DNA of 64,000 nucleotides from Camellia lanceoleosa (taxonomy: Eukaryota; Streptophyta; Magnoliopsida; Ericales; Theaceae), in assembly GCA_025200525.1 (NCBI GenBank), contig CM045770.1, positions 129,918,200 to 129,982,199 of the forward strand, given 5' to 3'. Below are positions 1 through 10,865 of this stretch, in pieces; the stretch's first letter is position 1; each line of letters starts with the position of its first letter. The position numbers were made by a program, and so were the translations under genes. The notes below the pieces were generated by a model, which did no database searches, was not told the origin of the DNA, and was given only the letters and a program-made list of their open reading frames with translations.

Positions 1-2
1 CT

Positions 3-578
3 TCTCTATCTTCTCAGCCTAGTCAACTTTTTCATACTAGTCACTATCAGCCCAGTCACTATCAAAGACGAGGTCCTAATCAATTTTCTCGAGGCAAAAT
101 CAATTTTGCTTCTCAAGTGACTTGTCAAATTTGTGGAAAAGTAAATCATATAGCACTAGATTGCTAGTATAGACATGATTCAGGTTTTCAGCCTAATTAA
201 TCTTCCTATTCTACTGCTACCTCACCATCTCTAGGTTACTCCAAGGCATATGTTGCTGCCTCATTAGTTCCCAGCTCACCACAGCCTAATTTCCATTGGT
301 TTCTTGATTCTGGTTCCACCAATCACATGACACATGATCTCAACAATTTGTCCTCATATCAGCCATATCAAGGTTTTGAACAGGTTCCTATTGGTGATGA
401 AACAACCCTACCAATTGCACATACTGGTAAAGGACTTCTTCCTACTCCCTCATTTCCTTTTCATCTCACGAAAATGCTTCATGTTCCCAATCTTTCTTCC
501 AACTTACTTTTAGTTCATCAGTTGGCTGTTGATAATCATTGTACCATTACTTTTGATGAGAATTCTTTTCTTGTTTAG
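3..578 (+). pseudogene. copia gag C-terminus and protease fragment
   Basis: Frame 3 reads a Ser/Gln-rich gag tail followed by a CCHC zinc knuckle at 123-164 (Cys-X2-Cys-X4-His-X4-Cys), which binds the RNA genome in this family. The codon just after the last Cys is TAG (165-167), where relatives usually have an aromatic residue, and a second stop (TAA, 198-200) sits where a Gln codon is expected. Downstream the same frame gives the aspartic protease signature Asp-Ser-Gly-Ser-Thr at 306-320. It ends at TAG 576-578, where homologues read Gln. The piece is in frame with the integrase ORF after 597, so it belongs to one broken polyprotein. Confidence 0.85.
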
Positions 579-596
579 GACAAGAATACTTAGAAA

Positions 597-2390
597 GTGC
601 TATATGAAGGCAGCTATACCAATGGCCTCTATCCTTTTCTTTCTTTCTCCACCTCTACTACTACAGCACCACAGGCTTGCTTCAGAAGTACTACTTCTTC
701 TCCTCAAGCTCCAAATTGGCATTTTCGGCTTGGTCATCCTTCCTCCAAGAAACTTCATCATCTTCTTTCACATGGTCATTTAGTAGGTTCGAATTCTGTT
801 CTTTCCAATAAAAGTTCTAGTCTATGTGAACATTGCTGTGTATCAAAAAGTCATAGGTTACCATTTGGTTTGTCCAATTCTACTGTAAATAAGCCATTGG
901 CCCTTGTATACACTGATGTATGGGGTCCTTTCTCCCCTTCAGTTTCAGGTTTTAAATACTATGTCTTGTTCATAGATGATTTTAGCAAATTCACCTGGCT
1001 TTTCCCTCTTCACTCCAAAAGTGAGGTTTTTACTAAATTCCTTGAGTTTAAAGCTTTTGTTGAAACTCAATTTACTACCAAACTTCAGATTTTGAGGAGT
1101 GACAACGGAGGTGAATATCTTAGTAAAGAATTTCAAGTTTTTCTCAATCAAAAAGGCATTGAACATCAATTGTGTTGTCCTCATACACCTGCTCAAAATG
1201 GAGTGGCTGAAAGGAAACATATGCATCTTATTGAGACTACAATCACTCTTATGCATTATTCATCTCTTCCTTTGTCTTATTGGGTGGATGCCCTTGCCAC
1301 TGCTGTGTTTCTTGTTAATAGACATCCCACTCTCAAACTTAATCAGCTTACTTCTTATGAGGTTCTATTCAAGCACAAACCTGATTATTCTTTCTTAAGA
1401 ACTTTTGGCTGTAGATGTTATCCATGGTTAAGACCCTACACCTCTCATAAACTTCAGCCCAAGTCTATACCATGTGTTTTTATAGGCTATCAACCTGCCA
1501 TTAAAGGTTATAGATGTCTTGACCCTCAAACAGGCAAAGTCTGCACTTCTAGACATGTGGTTTTTGATGAGCAATTGTGTCCTTTTCACACTACACAGCT
1601 TATATCCTCCTCCTCCTCCTCCTCCTCCTCATCAATTTCTCATTTGCATAATTTTTTCTGGGGTACTGCTCTATCTCAGCAGCCTTGTTTAGTTCCTTTC
1701 TCCTCTCCTTCTAGTTCTTTTTCACCTACAGACAGTTCTACTGTTGCTGCTGTTCCTCCAATACATTCTGCACTTCCTATTTCTCTGCCCAGTCCTGCTG
1801 CTGCTGCTGTTCCTCCAATACATTCTGCACTTCCTATTTCTCTGCGCAGTCCTGCAATTCCTTCTTCTTCCCTTAGTCCTATCATTTCTCCAGCTGCTAA
1901 TAATTCTCCTCCTCTTATTTCCTTTGATATCTCTTCTCAGATTCCTATCACTTCTGTTTTTGTTAATATTCCTCCTCTTGCTTCTTCCAATACTCACCCT
2001 ATGCTTACCAGATCCAAGACTAGTCTTCCCTCTTCTTGTTTGCTTGCTTCTACAGATCTTGTTGAGCCTCAAACTTATCAACAGGCTCTTTCTTCTCCTA
2101 TTTGGAATGCTGCCATGGTTGATGAATATATGGCTCTTCAGCAGCAAGGCACTTGGACCTTGGTTCCTTTACCTTCTAACAAACAGGCCATTGGTTGTAA
2201 ATGGGTCTTCAGACTTAAGACAAATTCAGATGGCTCCATAGCTAGGTTGGTTGCCAAGGGGTTTCTTCAAACTGAAGGAGTGGATTATCATAAAACCTTC
2301 AGTCCTGTAGCCAAACAACCTACTATTCACATTCTTCTCTGCCTTGCTCTACATTTCAATTGGTCTATCAAGCAAATGGACATTTTCTAA
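597..2390 (+). pseudogene. copia integrase and start of reverse transcriptase
   Basis: The 597-codon stretch begins with the GAG pre-integrase HHCC zinc region (His in WHFRLGH, Cys in CEHCC). It continues with the DDE integrase core: Asp in YTDVWGPF, Asp in RSDNGG, Glu in NGVAERKH. A Ser/Pro-rich linker (about 1600-1980) contains a near-exact repeat of roughly 60 bp (around 1745-1800 and 1807-1860). The start of the copia RT follows (WKWVF-type region, GCKWVFRLK, then VAKGFLQTEGVDY). The frame ends at TAA 2388-2390 because one extra T in a four-T run shifts it; the RT continues one frame over. The catalytic residues visible here are intact. Confidence 0.92.
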
Positions 2391-2952
2391 TGCTTTTCTC
2401 CATGGGACTATTAAAGAAGAGATTTATATGCATCAATCCCCAGGTCTTGTTCAGTCCAATCAATCATCCTTTGTTTGCAAACTCAACAAGGCTCATTATG
2501 GATTGAAGCAAGCTCCAAGAGCTTGGTTTTCTACCTTCTCTAATTTTCTCCTCACTCAGGATTTCACTCCTAGCCAGTGTGACTCTTCTTTGTTTGTTAA
2601 GAAAACCTCCACATCCATTACCATTCTCCTTATATATGTGGACGATATTCTTCTCACCGGAAGTGATACTATGTATATTCAAACTCTTGTTCAAGCAATG
2701 CATTCTACTTTTTCTATGAAAGAGCTTGGCTACATTAACTATTTTCTTGGCATTTCAGTTGTCTCCACTTCCACTGGTTATGCCATTTCTCAGGATAAAT
2801 ATGCTTTAGACATTTTAGTTAAAGCTGGTATGAGCTCTTGTAAGCCATACTCTTCTCCTATGGCTACTAAGCATTCTTCTTCTTCCTCTACTGATGATCT
2901 ACCATTTTCTCAACCATCACTTTATCGGAGTTTGGTTGGTGCACTTCAGTAG
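2386..2952 (+). pseudogene. copia reverse transcriptase core
   Basis: After the one-base frameshift the RT resumes with SNAFLHG, then YGLKQAPRAWF and the catalytic YVDD box at 2635-2646 followed by ILLTG, all typical of Ty1/copia. The piece ends at TAG 2950-2952 inside GALQ-stop-MTLTR, where relatives read a Tyr and continue into the connection domain. The next 390 bases are in the same frame, so this is a nonsense mutation and not a real terminus. The palm catalytic aspartates are still present. Confidence 0.9.
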
Positions 2953-3342
2953 ATGACTCTTACTAGGCTTGATCTGGCTTTTGCAGTAAATCATGCTTGT
3001 CAGTTTATGCAAACTCCTTCTAATGCTCATTTTGCTGCTGTCAAGAGGTTACTCCATTATCTTAAGGGTACTTTGGATTATGGTCTTCATTTTTCCAATG
3101 GTCCTCTTGTCCTTAATGCTTTCTCTGATTCTGATTGGGCTGGCAATCAAGTTGATCGTCGATCCACCACTAGTTACTGTGTTTATCTTGGCCTTAACTT
3201 GCTTGCATGGACTGCTAAGAAGCAGCCAACCGTATCCAGATCTTCCTCTGAAGCAGAATATAGAGCATTGGCCCAGACTTCTTCTGAGCTTAGTTGGCTT
3301 GGTATGCTCTTAGGTGTGATAATCTTTCTGCCTTCGCTATGA
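2953..3342 (+). pseudogene. copia RT connection and RNase H, N-terminal part
   Basis: It reads LDLAFAVNHACQFM, then the RNase H region with SDSDWAG (catalytic Asp) and SSSEAEYRALA (catalytic Glu). The frame fails after SELSWLGMLL: roughly 20-30 codons normally found before the CDN motif appear to be missing and the frame changes. The remainder (from the CDN-type motif) is readable in another frame from about 3316. Confidence 0.88.
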
Positions 3343-3696
3343 CTAAAAATCATGTTTTCCATGTATGTACCAAACACATCGAGGTGGATTATCACTTTGT
3401 CAGGAAAAGGGTCGCAACCAAGAAGCTTAACATTAGCTATATCTCTGCCACTGATAAGATTGCTTGCTGATATTTTCACAAAGCCCTTGTCTATTTCTCG
3501 ATTTCAATATCTTCAGTCCAAACTCACTGTTCTTCCTAGTCCTGTTCGTTTGCGGGGGATTGATAAACCATATCAGCCATCACAGCTTGCTACGCCATCT
3601 GAGCCACTTGAGTCTTCCTCTATCAAGTCTACATATGAGCTGCTGCATCCTTCTCAGCAACAGTTACAACTGCAGCCCATACACGTGCAAGATTAG
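3316..3696 (+). pseudogene. copia RNase H C-terminus and polyprotein tail
   Basis: In a different frame from the upstream piece the sequence reads CDNLSAFAMTKN, then TKHIEVDYHFVR, both standard copia RNase H motifs. It shifts again near 3465 into LADIFTKPLS and ends in the family's terminal K-L-x-V...LRG motif (around 3511-3558). A 40-residue low-complexity Gln/Ser/Pro tail follows to the TAG at 3694-3696. Two frame changes in 250 bases show advanced decay. Confidence 0.85.
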
Positions 3697-3870
3697 TTAG
3701 TTAGTTGTGCAAGATTCGTTAGTTAGTTATAGATAGTTTGTTATTACTTAACTACAGTTTAGTTCAGTAGTTAGTTGTTAGTTATGGTTAGGTTAGCTAA
3801 ATTTGATTCTTGTATAAATAGCTATTGAACTCTGTTGTATAATCAATTAATTAAATAGAATATAAATCTT
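3685..3870 (+). repeat. probable copia 3' LTR remnant
   Basis: Two tandem copies of a 22-bp unit beginning GTGCAAGATT, rich in GTTAGTTA, lie at about 3685-3728. They are followed by AT-rich DNA with a TATA-like box (GTATAAATAGC, 3812-3822). Its position just after the polyprotein end fits an LTR promoter. The borders are inferred because the partner LTR is outside the window. Confidence 0.5.
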
Positions 3871-4433
3871 CTTTAAAACTAGCATGAGCCAAAAGGGAAC
3901 AAAAAGAAAAAAGGAAATGAACACGAAACAGAGGAGAAAAAAGACTAACAATAAACCCAAGAAACGCCAACAAGCTTCTTGGTAATGGACTATTACAGAT
4001 TTCTCTATGACTTGTAGCAAAATATGTTGGAGACAAGATTGGAACTTCTTGAAAAGACAAAATTGAAAGAAACAAAATTGCCTTCACAATAGTAAAGATG
4101 TTTTATTCTAAGCTCACAATATGGTTAAGGTATAACGATCTCTATATTGTTCTAGTAGCGATTCTAAAAAAAATTATAGATGGGATCATTCAAAAAATTT
4201 AAACTTTATAAAATTTTAAAAATAAATTTAAGCTTATTAACGTTTGAACTTCTACACATTCAAGTAAAATAAATTTCTAATTAAATATTATCATCTTAAC
4301 AAAAAAATATACATAAACTTTTACTATCGTATTTGACGATGTGCTATTTTTTTAAATTATTCATGATAATCTTATATATTATATATGGAGTTTTCTTAAG
4401 TGTGCAAGCGCACACCATGTGCCACTTACATAA
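3871..4433. other. noncoding AT-rich stretch
   Basis: AT-rich DNA with no coding signature on either strand. The open frame at 3851-4087 on the minus strand has no recognisable domain and overlaps LTR-like sequence. Nothing else is supported here. Confidence 0.6.
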
Positions 4434-4620
4434 AAGGTGTAAGTGTAAGGTGTAAGTATAAGTATAAGGTGTAAGTGGAAGGTGCAAGTGTAAGGTGTAA
4501 GGTGTAAGTGGGTTGCATATGGTGTGCAACCTCAAAAAAGGTGTAAGTGTAAGGTTTAATTTTTCACAAAAGGTGTAAGTGTAAGGTGTAAGTGTAAGGT
4601 ATAAGGTGTAAGGTGTAAAT
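4434..4620. repeat. GTGTAAG minisatellite
   Basis: Degenerate tandem array of 6-8 bp units of the type GTGTAAG / TGTAAGG / GTATAAG, interrupted near 4515-4545. Outside the array, inverted pieces containing GTGTGCAA and TTGCACAC flank it. It resembles neither the plant telomere unit TTTAGGG nor a coding repeat; the minus-strand open frame here (Leu-Thr/Tyr-Thr repeats) is a by-product. Confidence 0.8.
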
Positions 4621-4839
4621 TGCACACCACAACCAAACCCTATATATATATATAGTGTCCTGCCCTAAACCATTGATATACAAGTCCTTTTATATATGCT
4701 GGTCCTATCATCCGTGCCTGCCGTAAATCATTTAGTTGTTGATCTCTTATTTGATTTGAGTGTTGAAAAGAGAGACATAATAGAAAAAAACTAGGTTCTT
4801 AATGAGTTTTGATTTCTAATTGTTGAGATCTTTTAGTTT

Positions 4840-5199
4840 TTTGGGTAAATTATTAATAGTTCCTAATAGTTATCATTAAGTTCTATTGAAAAAAATCCTA
4901 ATAAAATTGTTGCTAAAAATAATTTTTTATGGTATTTTTTTTTTGTATATGTTGCTAAAAATTGACAATTAATAACTTTTTTTGGTCACCATTTTTATAA
5001 ACTATCTCTAAAACTTATAATTAGTGACGTTTTTCTGTGACGAGTTTTTTAAACTGTCACTGAAAGTTAAAAATTAGTAAAAAAAAATTTGTTACAAATT
5101 TTTTAAACTGTTACTAAAACTTATAATTAGTGACATTTTTGTGACAAAATTTTTAAACTATCGTTGAAAATTAACGATTAATGATTTCTTTTAATAGTG
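4840..5199 (+). mobile_element. CACTA-like transposon end (subterminal repeats)
   Basis: Two or more related blocks carry TTATAATTAGTGAC...TTTTTAAACTGTCACTGAAA-type sequence in alternating orientation (about 5008-5065 and 5110-5170), as in CACTA subterminal regions. The stretch stops at TTTTAATAGTG (5189-5199), whose complement begins CACTA. No partner end or transposase is visible, so this is a truncated or non-autonomous end. Confidence 0.45.
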
Positions 5200-5357
5200 T
5201 TTGATGAGAACGCTATTAATTATCATAGGACTTGTCAGATAATAAGTGTACCTATTACGACCTACATGTAAGTCTCTATTTATAAATAAAAAAAGTTCTT
5301 TGTACGGTACCCATCACTCCATGAGTGGGGTCGCCCCTGCTTTGTTCTAAACTTAAA

Positions 5358-5537
5358 CCTTGTTTGGCATGATTTAAAAAAGTCAAAAAGTTAAAGTCAC
5401 TATCCTATTTAAGTCACATCATCTTATTTAAGTCAAATCACCTCTCTAACACATCACTTCAAATCCAATTCATACCCAACTCATATTTCATAACAAGTCA
5501 AAAAGTACACTTATTTAGATCATCCCAAACCAACCCT
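5358..5537. mobile_element. MITE with TTTGGCATGA-type inverted ends
   Basis: The left end (TTGTTTGGCATGATTTAAA) and the complement of the right end (TTGGTTTGGGATGATCTAAA) match imperfectly over about 20 bp around a 180-bp AT-rich core with AAAAGTCAAAAAG motifs. Related sequence recurs at 13690-13820 and 34158-34380. No clean target duplication was found. Confidence 0.5.
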
Positions 5538-6400
5538 TAATATAGGGTTAAAGTTTAAACACTTTAGATTGTGTTTGAATAAAGATTTGAAGGGAAATTT
5601 TGTAGGGAGACTGAATACTTTACGCCACTTCAAATTCAAAGCGTGGAGTACAATTGGTGTGCAATGCATGCACATTGGTGTCAAGCTAGCAGACGCAGAA
5701 TCAATTAGGAAGTGTGACTATCTAGCTATCGAATTTGGGACACTTCACACTTGGTACGTAAGCCAATATATTAATGCATGCAATTTCATTTAACAATTTT
5801 TATTTTATTTTATTATAAGTTTTATTGATATTTTTAACATAGTTGTTTCTTCGTTGTTTGCCATTCCATGTTTGTAAGACAACATATTTCTGGGTGTCTA
5901 GATTCACTGTTAAGAGAGATAGATTTGTGTTATTGAAATTTTAATATGAGTTGTTAAGTGAAGTGAGTGTTGAATGCAATGGTTTTAAGTTTCATGTTGT
6001 GATCATCGTCATCAAAAGAGGAGAAAGAAGGATAAAACTCTCTCATTTCCAAGCTGAAAATATTGAACAAAAAATGGTATTATGTTTATATACTAATTCA
6101 CAAACCTACATGATGATTTGTGTTTGTGCATGCTGCCAACACCAACCCTTCAAGAGCTACATGCTTATACTTAAAAAACATGCTAGCATAACAATCTTTC
6201 ATGGGTAGAGAAAGTTAGCAAATTAATGTAAGATTTTGGAGTTATGTAATAAACTCAATAATAGATGTAAGTAGTAGTTTTATATTAAAGTCACAAATAA
6301 AACAAATTATTAAAGAAAATCACCAAGGATGAGTAACCAGAGGGAGGCCTCACTTCCCTAGGGAAAACCTATCATTTCTCTAATAGTTGTGCACATTAAC
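5538..6400. other. noncoding stretch, no supported gene
   Basis: Short open frames at 5569-5793 and 5951-6208 show no recognisable domain, splice context or codon pattern. I see only AT-rich intergenic sequence. Confidence 0.5.
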
Positions 6401-6409
6401 CCATAATCT

Positions 6410-6500
6410 CAAAGAGTTGGCTTAGTAGACATAACTTGGGACCTGGGGGTGTTCCTTCCAGGTCCTAAGTTTAATACTTACTACTCCTAATAAAATTTTT
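6410..6500 (+). repeat. SINE-like tRNA-derived module
   Basis: A pol III A-box-like motif (TGGCTTAGTAGA, 6418-6429) and a B-box-like motif (GTTTAATAC, 6469-6477) are spaced as in tRNA-derived SINEs. Each differs from the consensus at one position. No poly-A tail or target duplication was identified, so this is a weak call. Confidence 0.35.
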
Positions 6501-6579
6501 GAAGTTAGTTGTAGAGAAGTGATTTGGAAATACTATAGGATCCAATAAGACGTCCTTGATCCTCTGATTGCTTCTTGAA

Positions 6580-6995
6580 AAAGAGATGAATACTCCGGTC
6601 AGGATGCCAGAATTAGCATTCCGACGGATAAGTTAGCTCAAGTTTACTTCTATCTCAAGTTTTTCTATCTATTCTCACATACGTTTCTTTTGTTGACGTT
6701 TTTCCTTTTTATATTTCCCTCTGGGCCCACGGGTTGGGCCCATCCTTAATTTCGCACTTGATGGCATATTCGGCCTTCTGATTACTTGCTAGTTCCCATT
6801 TGGCTCTTTGGAAGGCCGACTTTACTCGACCTTAGATTATAGCCGAATCGACTTCGGCCAGGTCGGCCTTCAACACATAATTTATTCGGCCCCCATATTA
6901 GTCTATATAGGGAGTTTGCTCTGACTTTAAATGGAGTCGAGATTGATCCCCTTGGATTAGTCAGGTGCGCGTAAACTGACTTGGACACACTATTA
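6580..6995. repeat. LTR-like fragment related to 35320-35520
   Basis: The phrase ACTCCGGTCAGGATGCC...TTAGCATTCCGACGGATAAG closely parallels ACTCCAGTCGGGGGTGCC...TTAGCACTTCGACGAATAAG at 35349-35399. Such phrases are common in LTRs and untranslated regions of plant gypsy-type elements. It is followed by GC-richer text with several TTCGGCC repeats. No coding sequence is present. Confidence 0.5.
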
Positions 6996-7382
6996 TCCAA
7001 AAAAAAAAAAATTAGCCCATGATTCCAACAATTCTGATTATCAAAATATATATATATATATATGGGATTAACCCATGAGTTCAATATGATTCAATTTTGT
7101 CCGATTTAGTAGTAAATCTATGAACAAACCACTAATTACAGTTTCATGAAATTTAAAATCAAACTAAACTATAAAAATTTTGTAATCAAACTGTCATTCG
7201 ACTTGGTTTGGAATTAAGATTTTTGAAAATTTCTCATCTCTCACAACATGTTCGATTTGGTTAGAAATTATGGTTTTTTAAATTGTGTCATCTTCTACAA
7301 CATGATCACAAAATATTCCTCATAACCTATTAAAATATCAAACAATAAGTCATCATTTTTTAAATAATAATAATTTATATGA
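6996..7382. other. noncoding AT-rich stretch before LINE
   Basis: AT-rich, with an (AT)n run near 7048-7062. It ends where LINE coding similarity begins. No gene seen. Confidence 0.6.
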
Positions 7383-8039
7383 TTGTTTAGAACTATGTGG
7401 AAGGCGTCGTTGTTCCAACTTTCTCAGTGCTGTAGCACTAGGCATTTTATTATACTCTCAGGGACCCTCTTGCCAAATTTTAAGTGTGTTCTGGTTAATA
7501 TCCATGCACCAACAGAGGTTAATGAGAGGGGTAAATTTTGGAGTGTTCTACATAGGTTGAAAACAGTGTTTTGTGATCCTTGGTGCTTAGCTGGTGACTT
7601 TAATGAAATGAGGAGCATTGGTGAGAGAAGCGGATGCTCTAGAAGAGACAAAGGAATGAAGGAGTTGAACCAATTCATAGAAAATCTAGAGCTTGTTGAC
7701 TTACCTATGATGGGAAGGCAATTTACATGGTGTAATGCTATGGAAGGGGAAAGATGGAGTAGGATTGACAAAGTATTGTTATCAACTGAGTGGATGGAAA
7801 GATATAACTTAAAATTATGGGGCTTGGAGAGAAGTGTGTCTGATCATTGCCCATTGTTATTGGTAGAGGATGGGAGGGATTGGGGCCCAAGGCCATTTCG
7901 TTTTTTAAATGCTTGGACCCTCCATCCTAACTTTGGTAGTCTTGTGAAGAAAGCTTGGAATGGGTCTGCATTCTCAAGATGGGCAGGCTTTGTTATTATG
8001 AATAAACTCAAGGTGCTTCGAACAAAGCTGAAAAAATAG
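7383..8039 (+). pseudogene. LINE ORF2 endonuclease fragment
   Basis: Endonuclease/exonuclease/phosphatase-type domain of a plant L1. It shows LAGDFNEMR (Asp and Asn of the active site), the SRIDKVLLS region and the SDH motif (VSDHCPLLL). Compared with the minus-strand LINE at 24421-28670, homology starts in the middle of the domain, so the N-terminal catalytic Asn and Glu are absent. The frame ends at TAG 8037-8039 in LKK-stop-NKEVFGN, where relatives have Trp (TGG to TAG). The next ORF is in the same frame. The first Met is not a genuine start. Confidence 0.9.
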
Positions 8040-8060
8040 AATAAGGAGGTTTTTGGAAAT

Positions 8061-10865
8061 GTGTCTGCTGCGCTAAAGGTAGCAGAGGAGGAGCTTCATG
8101 CCATTGATTTAATGGCTGAGTTGAGAAGTCTTGAGGAGAATGAAATTAGAAGAAGAAGAGAATTAAGAAAAGAAGTGTGGTCACTGTCTAGGCGGGAGGA
8201 CTGGATTTGGAAACAGAAGTCTAGATTGAACTGGAATCTCCAAGGGGACAAAAATACAAGATTTTTTCATATTGTTGCTACTAGTAGACAGAACAAAAAT
8301 TTGTTGAACTCAATTGTAGTAGATGGGGTGATGCATGAAGATCCCTATAGAGTTAAGCAGGAGGTGTTTAATTACTTCATCAAGAAGAGATTTTTAGAAG
8401 AATGGAAATCAAGGCCTAAGCTTCAAGGTCTATTCAGAACCATTGGATGTGATGCGGTTTCAGATGGGTTAGTTGCTCCATTCTCTGAGGAGGAGATATG
8501 GAGGGCTGTGAAGGAGAGTGATGGCAATAAGGCTTCGGGACCGGATGGGTTTACTTGTCTTGCTTTTCAGAAGTGCTGGAAGGTATTTAAAAAAGAAATC
8601 TTGCAGTTCTTCAAGGAATTTTATGATAATGGGTGTCTAGCCAAAGGTATTAATAGTTCTTTCCTCACGTTAATTCCTAAGAAAGATTGTCCGAAGGACA
8701 TTTCAGATTATAGGCCAATCAGCCTTATTGGTTCTATTTATAAGATTCTGTCCAAGGTCCTAGCATACAGATTCAAAAAGGTGCTACCAAGGATAGTTGG
8801 GGAAGCCCAAACAGCCTTTGTTGGTGGAAGGAACATTCTGGATGGGGTGTTAATTTCTAATGAAATTGTGGATTGGTGGAAAAAGAAAAAGCAGAAGGGG
8901 TTGATTTTGAAATTGGATTTTGAAAAAGCTTATGATACTATAAACTGGGAGTGTTTATTAGCTATGCTGTCCAGCTTTGGTTTTCAAAATAAGTGGATCT
9001 GGTGGATAAAAGAATGCTTGCAATCTTCTAGAGTTTTAGTTCTTGTGAATGGTTCACCCACGGCTGAATTCTATCCAGAAAAAGGACTCCGACAAGGGGA
9101 TCCACTATCGCCGTTTCTCTTTATAATTGTGGCAGAAGGTCTTAATATGCTATTTCAAAGGGCAAAAGATTTGGGGTTAATTAAAGGTGTGGTGATTGGC
9201 GCTAGGAGGGTTAGTGTCACCCATTTGCAATTTGCAGATGACACTGTTGTGTTCTGCAAGGCTGAAGAGCATGAAATTTTGAATATCAAGCGGATTCTGA
9301 GATGTTTTGAAGTGCTGTCTGGATTACGGATAAACTTCCATAAGAGCAAGGTCTGTTGGGTGGGAGTTCAGCTGGAGGTGCTGGCTGATTTCGCGGACAA
9401 ACTGAACTGCCAGGGTCAAAATTTGCCTTTCACATATTTTGGACTGCCACTGGGGGCCAGTCCAAAAAAGAAGCACACTTGGTTGCCAGTGATCAATAAT
9501 TTCAAGTCTAAATTAACTTCTTGGAAGAGAAAGGTTCTATCTTTTGGGGGAAGGTTAACTCTAATCAGGTCAGTGTTAAACTCACTACCACTGTTTTATT
9601 TATCGTTATTTAAAGTTCCAGCGGGTGTAGCGAAGTTGCTTGATAAAATCCAAGGCAGATTTTTGTGGGGAGGCAGTGAAGTCAAAAAGAAGCTTCATAT
9701 GGTGAAGTGGGAGGAGATCACCAAAAAGAAAGGGTGTGGAGGTTTGGATATTAGAAGGCTGAGGGATGTTAATGAGTGTCTCTTAGCAAAATGGTGGTGG
9801 AGATATGGGGGTGAAGATCAAGCATTGTGGAAAGAGGTTATCATCAATGAATATAGTAGCTATGGTGGGAGATGGAGGCCCTTTCTGGTGGAGGGTGGTC
9901 AGCGCTCCAGAATATGGAGTGACATTCTAAGTCTTGAACACAGCAGTCCCAATTTGTTTAGTTACTTCATGGAGAACTCTGTCATTAAAGTTGGGAATGG
10001 GAGGAGAATTAGCTTTTGGGAGGATCATTGGTCCTCGAATTGCAGCCTGAGGAGTGAATTTCCAAGACTATTTGAGCTGTCAGAGGACAAAGAGTCCAGT
10101 CTTCAACAGATGATTGACAGCAAAATTAGTTCGGATGGGTGGAGTTTTCAATTTAGAAGAGGTCTGAGGGCTTGGGAGGAAGATGAAGTGGGTAGACTTA
10201 GAGCTTACCTATCTACTCATGAATCAGTTTTATCAGACAAAGTTGACTCCTGGGTTTGGAAAGCCTCAGCCTCTGGTATGTTCTCTGTGAAATCATTGTA
10301 TAGCAGATCTGTTGCAGCACACGGGGTGGAGGATGATAGGTGGATTTGGAAAAATTTGTCTCCACCAAAAGTGCAATTTTTTGGATGGCTCGCTTGGAAG
10401 GGAAGAATCAAATCTAGAGCTTTCCTTCAACATGTAGGGTGCCTTAGTCAGGATGCTTCAACTGAGTGTGTGTTTTGTGGTTGTGCTGTTGAAACTGACT
10501 GTCATGTGTTGGTTCAGTGCAGATTTGTTTGGATAATATGGTCCAATATTTTGTCCTGGTGGGGTTTGCAATGGGTGAGTCCTAAGAATGCTAGAGGTGT
10601 GCTGGAGTGGTGGAGTGGGTTCAAGTGGGGGAAGTTTGAAACCAAGATTTGGAATGTTATCCCATTTGTGGTGCTATGGTCTATTTGGACGCTGAGGAAT
10701 GAGTGCATTTTCAAGGGTAAACAGTTCTGCTTAGAGGAAGTCTGCGATCTGATCAAAACCAGAATTGCTTTGTGGATTAAATATAATTCTAGGTTGTTTC
10801 ATTATTCAGTCCATGATGGGGTTGAGAATCTGGTTCAAGTTCGAAGGTGTGTGGGGGTTAGGTGA
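8061..10865 (+). pseudogene. LINE ORF2 reverse transcriptase and zf-RVT
   Basis: 934 codons. A basic linker (about residues 1-110) is followed by the RT: the GNKASGPDGF motif, ISDYRPISLIGSIYK, FEKAYDTINWE with the first catalytic Asp, GLRQGDPLSPFLF, and FADDT at 9231-9245 with the catalytic Asp pair. A long connector leads to the C-terminal zinc-binding zf-RVT domain (FFGWLAWKGRI, CVFCG, CHVLVQC). In life it would prime on nicked target DNA and copy LINE RNA. No stop interrupts these 2.8 kb, so it is by far the best-preserved retroelement ORF here. It is still part of a dead copy because the endonuclease is truncated and separated by a nonsense codon at 8037. The start shown is the first Met after that stop. 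Confidence 0.93.

Larger units (their letters stand above)
1..3870 (+). mobile_element. Ty1/copia retrotransposon, 3' part, degenerate
   Basis: The domain order gag zinc knuckle, protease, integrase, reverse transcriptase, RNase H is the copia order. The left edge of the window cuts the element inside gag, so the 5' LTR and primer-binding site are not visible. The polyprotein is one decayed frame with stops at 165, 198, 576, 591 and 2950, a one-T insertion in the T run at 2383-2386, and deletion or frameshift damage after about 3300. The 3' end is set only approximately, by a TATA-containing AT-rich stretch that should be the 3' LTR; without a 5' LTR its borders cannot be fixed. This copy is immobile. 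Confidence 0.9.

Noticed and set aside
4344..4625. Leu-Thr/Tyr-Thr repeat protein on the minus strand
   Set aside because: Translation of the GTGTAAG minisatellite.
5569..6208. Two short plus-strand frames as possible genes
   Set aside because: No domain, no splice context, AT-rich background.
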